A DNA stretch of 64,000 bases, taken from Apophysomyces variabilis. Its lineage: Eukaryota > Mucoromycota > Mucoromycetes > Mucorales > Mucoraceae. The first letter of the stretch is position 1. Every line of letters starts with the position of its first letter. The translations under genes and the position numbers were made by a program. The notes under the pieces are model-generated. The model worked only from the letters and a program-made list of their open reading frames with translations, did no database searches and was not told the origin of the DNA. The stretch covers positions 1,059,475 through 1,123,474 of the forward strand of contig MZZL01000403.1 in NCBI GenBank assembly GCA_002749535.1, read 5' to 3'. Shown here piece after piece: positions 56,814-64,000 of this stretch.

Positions 56814-58140
56814 CACTGCAGTTGAAAGGACGTTTTACCCTGGGTAAAATCTGGGTAAAACGTCAAATATTACCCACATTTTACTCACATTTTACCCACG
56901 TTTTACCCAGTGGGTAAAACTTTTGAGAAGTGGGTGAAACGTACCTTTTACCCACATTTTACCCACGTTTTACCCACCTTCTATACCGTTATTAATTGGA
57001 TAAAACAATATGTGTCAGACATAATTGCATTAATGCTATTGGACTAAGTTGTATGCATTTAACAACTAACATTAGAATTCTATTCGACCATATTCTTTTC
57101 TTTAAGCTCTTTTATTGGATTAACTTGCTTACAACAATACATGCTATTGGAGCCAATGATTCTTATCTAGTCTTTCCGATTGGATGCTCTTTTCGTTGCA
57201 TTCATTATTTTAGCCAATAAAATACACTTCTTTATCATGTACAACAACACTTCTTAGCCTTATATATAGAGAAAACAAACATTTTTATTTTATTGAAGAT
57301 ATATAATATAATGTATGAACAGGTATCTAACTTTACGATTGGATCTATATAATCTTACCTAATTACTGAAGGCTAAAGAAGCATAGAATTTAAAAAATGA
57401 TAATTAGTAAAACATACGGCATAGCAATAACAAACGGCAACATTATATATAGGCCTACAAAAGATTATCTTGATGAATAATCAAGTTACAACGTAAAAAA
57501 AAATCTGTACCATTAAAACATGTGTCATGTTTCTCTGTTTCCATATTTTTTAAAGAAAAGAAAAGCTACTCTATAGGACAAATAAAAAGTCAAGATTAGT
57601 TACATTTAGGTCAATCAATCAAAATACCTTAGTTAAAAGTAAGAAGCAAGCTTTCCTATAACGTTGCAATTATATCGGCTATCAAAAGAAAAAAAAGAAT
57701 GAGGTGCTGTCAAATGAAGATAAAAGCTTACCAGTAAAGAACACGCTTTCAGGTCAAGGATGTATGTCGTTAAGATGATATATCATCAACATTGTGAAAG
57801 TGAGTTTGCCGATGAAGAAGTACTGAAAACGCCATAGAGTGAAAAAAAGCAGAGGAAAAAGTTTGTGAAAAAAAAGGATAAGTAAAAAGAAAATGCGAAT
57901 AACCCCATAAAAAAGAAAAAAAAACCATGTTAAAAGCGCGTGATATAAATATTGACGCAGTTCCTGGGAATCACACATACACTGTCATACTGCTTATATT
58001 TTTACATTTGCTAGTTTTTCTCTTTTGGGAAAGGAGAGACTGAACAATACTGAAGATTGCTCCCCCCATGGGAAAGTGGGTAAAACATCATGTATTACCC
58101 AGGGGTAAAATGTGGGTAAAACGCCTACTCTACCGCAGTG
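56814..58140. mobile_element. Second CACTGC-ended element with TTTTACCCACA subterminal repeats
   Basis: The two ends are imperfect inverted repeats that match at about 21 of 27 positions: both read CACTGC(A/G)GT.GA and end in CGTTTTACCC when read inward. Just inside both ends lie clustered repeats of TTTTACCCACA or its inverse TGTGGGTAAAA (56831-56985 and 58068-58120), several of them palindromically arranged. The interior is AT-rich without a recognisable coding region. The terminal CACTGC is shared with the element at 20189-22476, but the subterminal repeats differ. No target duplication is evident (CTTC versus CAAC). Probably a non-autonomous relative of the same superfamily. Confidence 0.55.
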
Positions 58141-58738
58141 CAACAGCGTATACATCAGGATAGAACAATAAAATGCAGAGATGATAGCGTCGTGTAACAC
58201 CGGTTTTACCCAGGTCAAGGTCAAGTGGTAGGTTCATCATTCACGAAAGTTGTGCACCATTGGAGTCTGTTGTGTGTCTATCTTTCGGTTCGTAAAGGTA
58301 GTGTACTTTAAAAGACGCGGTGTACCAACAACTGCCAGATGTTGTGTCCCAGCCAAATACGTTGTGCACAACCTCCACCCCAAGTGTCGTGTACCTTCAA
58401 GAACGTGGTGCGCATAACGGAAGAAACAGGAAGAAGACTAAGACTTTCTGTAGAATCGAGTATACGCAAGCGCTTCATTTCCATATTTTTTTACTTCCTT
58501 GGGACGGCCGGAAACAATCACCATGCACCATGTCAAAATGACATATTGCAGTATTGAGCAAATGCTTTTATGAGTAAGTCTATGTCTTCTGATGCTGTGC
58601 TTTCTTTTTATGATAGTTAAACGGTAATCTTTCACGCTGTGCTTTATCAATTAGCGTTGCTGAGGGTGTAGCATACAAAACAACTGTTCAATTTTAGGCG
58701 AAAACTTTTTAATAAGCTAAAAAGAGATCCCAGTGAAG
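58141..58738. other. Spacer between the CACTGC element and the chromovirus LTR
   Basis: No gene recognised. One further TTTTACCCA copy lies at about 58203, outside the proposed element. Overlapping frames at 58320-58650 have no recognisable domain. Confidence 0.4.
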
Positions 58739-59177
58739 TGTCAAAAGTGAGATCAAAATAAAGAAAGGATAACCGATGGAATCAGCGAGACTGAGATAAT
58801 GTTCTTTATTTTCAAGTGCTTTTCTTTTATAGTTTTCTAGTTGAATGATCGGGACTATAAGTGTGAAACTTCTTGTAAACCAATAACATAAGAAGAAAAG
58901 TTTTCATCCAATTGTCTGTAACATAAACCAATGGTACAATTGAAGAATCAAGTGTTATTGGTGTTAAGGATAAGACAATGATAGTTCCTGGTAATCGGTA
59001 AGAAAGCTAGGAACAAAAAGTTCTTTTTTCAGATACCGAAAGTCAGAATCGGAGATGAATATGTGATCTCGTGTAACATGAAAAGTTTTACAAGAAGTTC
59101 ACCTGGCTATAGCTGAGACATTGCCAAGATTCAGAAAATATGGCTAAATCACTATGAAAAGGATGTCGGATACGACA
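58739..59177 (-). repeat. 3' LTR of the chromovirus
   Basis: 439 bp with TG...CA ends (on the minus strand TGTCGTATCCGACA ... TTTTGACA). It is nearly identical to, and inverted with respect to, the solo LTR at 55525-55963. Confidence 0.9.
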
Positions 59178-59189
59178 TTGCCCCCTGCC
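59178..59189 (-). promoter_or_regulatory. Polypurine tract of the chromovirus
   Basis: On the minus strand GGCAGGGGGCAA abuts the 3' LTR, the expected place for the plus-strand primer of reverse transcription. Confidence 0.75.
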
Positions 59190-59315
59190 AGGTTGGGACA
59201 ACCGTTTGAAATGGTTGTGTAAAGTCCCTACGCTTGTGGATATTGATATCAATAGCAATGTCGATAAAAACCCTGTCAAAAAACCCAGTGGGAAAAATTA
59301 GGGAAAAGACATGCT

Positions 59316-62300
59316 CTAAGCGCGTCTACGTTTGATAGAACGACTGTTTGAATCTTCAGTGGGAGGTTTTCTGTCACCCAGTTTGCGTCGTTGCCAGTAT
59401 TTTTCAATGAGTGAAAGATCACTGAAGTGTTCTACTGGCTCCCATGTATCATGTTCAGAACTATAGTTCTTCCACTGTACTCTATAAAGGTATTGACCTG
59501 GTTTGCCCAGTTTAACCTTGTGATCGACAATAGCTTGTACTTCATAGACGTCATCTGTTTTAACAACAGTGTCTTGAGAGATAAGCTTAATGTGAGAGGG
59601 TGGAATGTTTCGGGCAAGTAGTGCACCTGTTTCATCAGTAAGTACGTAACTACCTCCTTTTGTCTTTCCACTGACAGTGAATGGTCCTTCATATCGTGGA
59701 TCAGTCTTTGATGATCGCGTGACATTTTTGATCATGACCTTACTGCCATTGGGAAATTCCTGAATAATACGGTGACTAGATTCAAACTTTGTCTGTTCCG
59801 TTGCATGCAGTGTTTTGATGCGTTCATTGATAGCCGGAATGACGATCTTTTCCATTTCTTCAATTTGTTTCTGACGTTCTTTGATATTGTCAGAGTGAGA
59901 AGAAGTCTTACCAAGCTCCATATTTTGGTAGTTCTGGAAAGGATTGATTCGTCGTGCAAACATCAAGTCAAATGGACGGGTGGAATGTAGCTTGGCATGT
60001 TTGAGGTTCATTGCCAGTTGCGTACTTGGGACATATAAATCCCAATTGTCCTTTTTGCCCTCCAAACGTTTGACGATTACCTGTTTTGTTGTGTCAACCC
60101 ACTTCTCGGCAACTCCATTGGCTCGAGGATGATAAGGTACAACAAGTCGGTGGTCAAAGCCGGAATGTTCAGTGATCAAATCTATCAGCTCATTGACAAA
60201 CTCAGAACCGTTGTCAGATTGTAAAATCTTTGGGAAGCCAAAATCGCAGAAAACTTTAATAAGTTGGTGTGCGATTGTAAGGGCAGATTTATCTGGTATG
60301 GCTCGTAGAATACAGAAGCGAGTGAAGATATCGACCATGACAAGAATGTAGTTATTGCCGCTTGTGGAGGTAGTGCTGAGCGTACCCAGATCAATTGCCC
60401 AGTGATCTCCAGGAGCACTCGCAGTGACGTTCTTCAGAGGATGGTAGCCGTGTTTGCCAATGTTAAAGCGCTGGCAAGCAGGGCATTTGGCAACGGTGTT
60501 CAAGGCATCCTGTTTAAGATTGGCCCAATGTAAGCCATCACTGTGGATTGCTTTGACAATAGCATCCGCACCGAAGTGACCCATTAAGTGGGCTTGTTCA
60601 AGGAGATCGGGTCGCTCCTCTTCCGGTGGCGTCATGTAGTCAGCGGGTTGGAGCATCCGCTGAGCTGGTTCCTGCAGTTTGTTGTAAGAGGGTGCAGCCT
60701 CTTGTGTGGAACGTGAGTCACTGTATTTAAGTGACGTTTTGTCCACGTTGCCCCCCTCCAGCTCTTTTGCCGTAGGGAAAAGGCGAGACAAAGTATCGGG
60801 CAAAACGTTTTTGATACCCGGTAAATGAGCAATGTCGTACGTGTAGTCGCAAAGGATGTCCAACCAGTTGACCATCATAGGGTTCGCGACGGGCTGCGTG
60901 TGGATGTAGGTCAGTGCCTTATGGTCCGTGTACAGTGTAAACTTGCGACCCCACAAAAACTGGTGGAATTTGCGGAATGCATAGACGACGGCGAGAAGCT
61001 CACGTTTTGTCGTGGAATAGTTACGTTCAGCAGAGTTGAGAGCGCGAGCCATAAAACCAATGTAACGGTATTGGTTGTCAATGACCTGGAAAAGAACAGC
61101 ACCGATGCCAACGTTGGACGCATCTGTAGCTACAGCGAATGGGTAGTGTAAGTCAGGGGGACTAAGAACGGGAGCATGTAGTAACATCGTCTTGATGTTG
61201 TCAAATGCCTGCGTATGTTCCGTGGTCCATAAATCCCTGAGAGAATCCTTGTGGCGTAGGCGGTCCAGGGGCGCCGTGATGGTAGAGAGGTTGGGAAGAT
61301 GCTCTCTGAAGTAATTGACAAGGCCCAGGAAACGTTGTATGTCCTTACCAGTAGTGGGTTGAGGCCATTTCTGCACGTTGGCGACTTTGCGTGGATCCAA
61401 GGAAACACCTTTGGCACTAACGCAGAAACCGAGCAGGTAAACAGACTGTTGCGTGTCTTGGTAGATGTAGTTCATCACTCGTTGAAATTTGGATGAAATA
61501 GGCTTCAAACCAAAAGGACAGCCACGGAACATGTACTGGATACCGTTTACCGTAAAGGCAGTCTTGTGTTGATCAGGCTCGTGGATCTTAAAACGGTGGA
61601 ATGCATTTTTCAGATCGAGCGTGGTAAAGACTGTGGCACCAGACATCTTCTTGAAAATGTCACTGATGTGGGGAAGAGGGAAGCGATCATCAGGAAGTAA
61701 ACGGTTGATGTGGCGCGGATCCAAACAAGGACGGTACTTGGTAAAGTTACTATCAATATCCTTTTTAGGTGCGAATGTTAACGGACTGTTCCAAGCCGTG
61801 TTGACAGGTGCCCTAGTGATGATACCGTCCGAGAGCCACTTATCAATCTGTTCCTGTAAGACTGGTTTAAGTGTTTCCGGGACCTTGTAAGGAGGACGAT
61901 AGGCCGTAACGCCAGCAGGAGTATCCAAACGGATGATGGATTCTGGAACCGTGCAGAATGATGAAGAAGGAATGGAAGCATTAGCCTGTATGAAGGTCTG
62001 TATAGCTTCACGAAATTTCTGTTGTTCTGATGAAGAACCTGCAGGAGAATTGTTAGGCTCGAAATCATCAAGAGAATTGGATGGCAGTTGTGGAAGGCCT
62101 GTACGATGCCAACAAGAAGGAAGACCTTTCAAATGAATGCCAAAATGATGTTTTATATCATTGCCAATGCAAACTTCTGCTTTGCCATGTAAATCAAAAA
62201 CTTCAAAGGAATGACTGATAGTTTTGCCATTGCAACTGATTGACAATTTATTTGTGATACCCAGTCTATCTACAGAAATGTGCTTGTTTGCAAGATGTAC

Positions 62301-62612
62301 TACTTCAGACTGCGGTATGATCTGCCATTGAAAACGGCGGCACAGAGAAGAAGAGACAGTACTCGTGGTTGCACCTGGGTCCAATAAGGCCCAAAGCTCG
62401 TAATTCTGTAATATGATAGGTATGTAATATGAGCGTGTGTTCTCAAAGGAATACTCATCAATACTGCGTGATAACTTACATTGGATGCAAGCGCCAGAAA
62501 GGGTTTCTTCTACCTCTTCCATGTTGATGTCTGGTGTATCCTCGGGAGCTGGTTCAGCAGGCTGAACATGTGTGCTTCGGATAGCCACTGTCTTGCACTT
62601 ATGGCCAGGAAC
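59316..62612 (-). CDS. pol: Chromovirus Pol polyprotein with deleted RT active site
   Basis: Open frame of 1,090 codons after the gag amber stop, same frame as gag (numbering from 62588). Protease motif LLDPGATTS at about residue 70 (DPG in place of the usual DTG/DSG). RT begins near residue 225; the first catalytic Asp is in TTLDLKNAF (325), and FRGCPFGLK and FQRVMNYIYQD are present, but the chain then jumps straight to SVYLLGFCVSAKG (about residue 382, near 61448). The region with YxDD is missing, an in-frame loss of roughly 45-55 residues. RNase H has Asp489, Glu530 and Asp555. Integrase has a HHCC finger (H667/H671, C702/C705) and Asp733, Asp792 and Glu828 with the normal 35-residue spacing. 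A chromodomain occupies the C-terminus (VQAIVDHKVK...YRVQWKNYSSEHDTWEP). RT cannot be active. Confidence 0.92.
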   Translation of the reverse strand, partial: VPGHKCKTVAIRSTHVQPAEPAPEDTPDINMEEVEETLSGACIQCKLSRSIDEYSFENTRSYYIPIILQNYELWALLDPGATTSTVSSSLCRRFQWQIIPQSEVVHLANKHISVDRLGITNKLSISCNGKTISHSFEVFDLHGKAEVCIGNDIKHHFGIHLKGLPSCWHRTGLPQLPSNSLDDFEPNNSPAGSSSEQQKFREAIQTFIQANASIPSSSFCTVPESIIRLDTPAGVTAYRPPYKVPETLKPVLQEQIDKWLSDGIITRAPVNTAWNSPLTFAPKKDIDSNFTKYRPCLDPRHINRLLPDDRFPLPHISDIFKKMSGATVFTTLDLKNAFHRFKIHEPDQHKTAFTVNGIQYMFRGCPFGLKPISSKFQRVMNYIYQDTQQSVYLLGFCVSAKGVSLDPRKVANVQKWPQPTTGKDIQRFLGLVNYFREHLPNLSTITAPLDRLRHKDSLRDLWTTEHTQAFDNIKTMLLHAPVLSPPDLHYPFAVATDASNVGIGAVLFQVIDNQYRYIGFMARALNSAERNYSTTKRELLAVVYAFRKFHQFLWGRKFTLYTDHKALTYIHTQPVANPMMVNWLDILCDYTYDIAHLPGIKNVLPDTLSRLFPTAKELEGGNVDKTSLKYSDSRSTQEAAPSYNKLQEPAQRMLQPADYMTPPEEERPDLLEQAHLMGHFGADAIVKAIHSDGLHWANLKQDALNTVAKCPACQRFNIGKHGYHPLKNVTASAPGDHWAIDLGTLSTTSTSGNNYILVMVDIFTRFCILRAIPDKSALTIAHQLIKVFCDFGFPKILQSDNGSEFVNELIDLITEHSGFDHRLVVPYHPRANGVAEKWVDTTKQVIVKRLEGKKDNWDLYVPSTQLAMNLKHAKLHSTRPFDLMFARRINPFQNYQNMELGKTSSHSDNIKERQKQIEEMEKIVIPAINERIKTLHATEQTKFESSHRIIQEFPNGSKVMIKNVTRSSKTDPRYEGPFTVSGKTKGGSYVLTDETGALLARNIPPSHIKLISQDTVVKTDDVYEVQAIVDHKVKLGKPGQYLYRVQWKNYSSEHDTWEPVEHFSDLSLIEKYWQRRKLGDRKPPTEDSNSRSIKRRRA

Positions 62613-63827
62613 CTAAAGGTTCCCGCAAGTGAAGCAAGACTTGCTTTTGCCTTTACCCTTGTCAGAAGGTGTGTCAGGCGCTGGAGCATGGGACGATGAT
62701 GACGAGGAAGATGGACCAGGAGCAGCAGTAGTAGGCGCCAAAAATTGGCAGAAAGGATTGTGCTTGCTGGTTGGACCAGAACCAACAAAGGAACCCTGTG
62801 GTTGTGTAAAGAGTGCAGCTTTGCAGCACTCTTCAGTGCTGTGGCGACCTTTGCCATGGATATGGTAGTATTTGGCCAATGCCTTGGACGACGATGGGGA
62901 GGATGGCGAAACAGTATCAGCCCTGCGTTTCTTTCTGTCATCATGTGTAGGAATGGATCCCAATGATGGTGAGAGAGAGGGCAAAGGAGATACCACTTGA
63001 TCCTGGCGAGAACGACCATGGCGTTGGCGTGTACGGCCTTCTAGGGAGAGAGTAAGAGAAGCAATTTGCTGGACTGACTGCTTGTTTTCAGGTGCCAGAC
63101 CAGCACGAGCAGTATCCACTCTGTTGGCCAGATCAGGAAGCAAAGCACCAAGATACTGGTTCACTATGATAAGGTTGTCAGGAGCACGGGCCTCCCGACG
63201 CAAATGTTCAAACCGGGCAGTGAAGGCAGAGACGGACTCTGAAGGATGCATATGAATCGCCATAAGTTCGTCAGTAAGGTTTAATAACCGTTCAGCATCC
63301 TGAACAGCAAAATCCCGGATCAGGGCAGACTTGGCAAAACTCCAAGGTTGATGACCTTGATCCTCCAAATGAACCTCGAACCAGGAACGGTGGTCCGGTG
63401 ACATGACAATAGGCAAATAGATATGCCATACCTCATTGATGTTGAGGAAATCAGCACGAATTACATCCTGGAAGCAGATCAAACAGTCGTGGATACTAGG
63501 GTAGATAATGGCATCTGATTTCCATTCATAACCCACCCATTGGAAGAAGGGAAGGTTGGTTGGTGCGCGGTGGGATTTACGAGACTTGACAGACATAGAC
63601 GGTGCTGATGATTCGATGAGTTTTTGAGCGCCCAACATAACTTGGATCTGTCCAGACAACTGTTCCATTTCCTGACCAATCTGGGTAATGGCCGCTTGGT
63701 CCTTGGCCTGGACTGCTCTGGCGTTCTTGACCATTAACAAGGCCAATTCGTCCCTGAGCTCCGAAAGAACTTCTTTGGCCTGCACTTGAGGCGAAGGGGA
63801 AAGAGGGGTAGTGGAAATATCTGACAT
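62613..63827 (-). CDS. gag: Chromovirus Gag, ending in a split zinc knuckle
   Basis: 404 residues from ATG 63827. It contains the Ty3-type Gag/retrotransposon capsid region (WSFAKSALIRDFAV, LNLTDELMAIHMHPSESVSAFTARFEHLRREA), a Ser/Pro-rich linker and a first Cys/His cluster (YYHIHGKGRHSTEECCKA). The frame ends at TAG 62613-62615 within CFTCGNL-stop-VPGHKC, so the nucleic-acid-binding zinc knuckle is completed only if the stop is read through into pol, which is in the same frame. Related Ty3/gypsy proteins often have Trp before VPGH; TGG-to-TAG would be a single change. Whether this is programmed read-through or decay is open. Confidence 0.88.
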   Translation of the reverse strand: MSDISTTPLSPSPQVQAKEVLSELRDELALLMVKNARAVQAKDQAAITQIGQEMEQLSGQIQVMLGAQKLIESSAPSMSVKSRKSHRAPTNLPFFQWVGYEWKSDAIIYPSIHDCLICFQDVIRADFLNINEVWHIYLPIVMSPDHRSWFEVHLEDQGHQPWSFAKSALIRDFAVQDAERLLNLTDELMAIHMHPSESVSAFTARFEHLRREARAPDNLIIVNQYLGALLPDLANRVDTARAGLAPENKQSVQQIASLTLSLEGRTRQRHGRSRQDQVVSPLPSLSPSLGSIPTHDDRKKRRADTVSPSSPSSSKALAKYYHIHGKGRHSTEECCKAALFTQPQGSFVGSGPTSKHNPFCQFLAPTTAAPGPSSSSSSSHAPAPDTPSDKGKGKSKSCFTCGNL

Positions 63828-64000
63828 AACTGAGTGTTCCTTAGCAGGAACACTGGGAGAAACGGTATTAGAAAAGGAAGTGTTGAAGGTAGGTGTCGTA
63901 TAGCTAGTATGTCGTTATACACCTTAATAGCGGGACTACAATACAGTTTCCCAATTTGGTATATGGATCATCGTATTTTACATGCAATGTAGCTCTCTCC
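63828..64000. other. Chromovirus leader upstream of gag
   Basis: Upstream untranslated sequence of the element; no LTR sequence has begun by the end of the window. Confidence 0.6.

Larger units (their letters stand above)
58739..64000 (-). mobile_element. Ty3/gypsy chromovirus (minus strand), truncated by the window edge
   Basis: The element reads right to left: gag (63827-62613), then pol (62612-59316) with protease, reverse transcriptase, RNase H, integrase and a C-terminal chromodomain, then a purine-rich tract and the 3' LTR. Domain order RT-RH-IN and the chromodomain place it in the Chromoviridae branch of Ty3/gypsy elements, common in fungi; the chromodomain is thought to guide integration to marked chromatin. 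The 5' LTR and primer-binding site lie beyond position 64000. The copy is defective: the RT catalytic block is missing and an amber codon separates gag from pol. Confidence 0.92.

Overview
The window looks like nuclear DNA of a filamentous fungus, most likely an early-diverging one (Mucoromycota/Mucorales type). Genes lie on both strands, start at ATG, and are cut by many very short introns (about 44-75 bp, mostly GT-AG, often with a CTAAC-like branch site). The mix fits such a fungus: housekeeping genes (scavenger decapping enzyme, guanylate kinase, SUB1/PC4, histidinol-phosphate aminotransferase, Env7/STK16 kinase, mL46-like protein), several ISG12/IFI6-IFI27-like genes, a Ty3/gypsy chromovirus and decayed Tc1/mariner copies. 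The exact species cannot be told from the sequence. Exon joins given here were worked out by hand from splice signals, reading frame and family similarity; those called with confidence close to an exact multiple of three.

Layout. 0.5-2.6 kb: DcpS and guanylate kinase. 3.4-12.7 kb: an accessory block with four ISG12-like copies (4.1, 5.4, 11.5 and 12.1 kb; two intact, two broken) plus a tiny acidic secreted protein; a 10-exon Baeyer-Villiger-type flavin monooxygenase and a dead Tc1/mariner element sit between the copies. 13.1-17.8 kb: SUB1, HIS5-like aminotransferase and a cytochrome P450 with one frameshift. 18-23 kb: gene-poor, with a mariner relic and a 2.3-kb DNA transposon with CACTGCGGG termini. 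23.3 kb: a small two-exon gene encoding a prepro CS-alpha-beta (plectasin-like) defensin, too short and split to show up as a long ORF. 25-28 kb: mL46/Nudix protein and a Pro/Thr-rich membrane protein. 28.6-33.5 kb: one giant Sel1-repeat gene (1,575 aa). 35.7-37.2 kb: Env7/STK16-like kinase. 40-51 kb: a disordered Pro/His-rich protein, an aldo-keto reductase with one internal stop, a four-helix membrane protein, a two-RRM Mei2-like protein and a membrane-anchored alpha/beta-hydrolase.

51-64 kb is repeat territory: a gene-poor stretch, a solo LTR, a second CACTGC-ended element with TTTTACCCACA subterminal repeats, and the 3' two-thirds of a chromovirus on the minus strand running off the right edge. 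That chromovirus has lost the catalytic YxDD block of reverse transcriptase by an in-frame deletion and carries an amber codon inside its zinc knuckle.

The most unusual things here are the fungal ISG12 cluster, the defensin gene and the two CACTGC-ended transposons. The housekeeping genes do not form a pathway; the only functional theme is the accessory one: secreted or membrane small proteins (ISG12-like, defensin, acidic peptide) next to oxidative enzymes (flavin monooxygenase, P450, aldo-keto reductase) and mobile elements.
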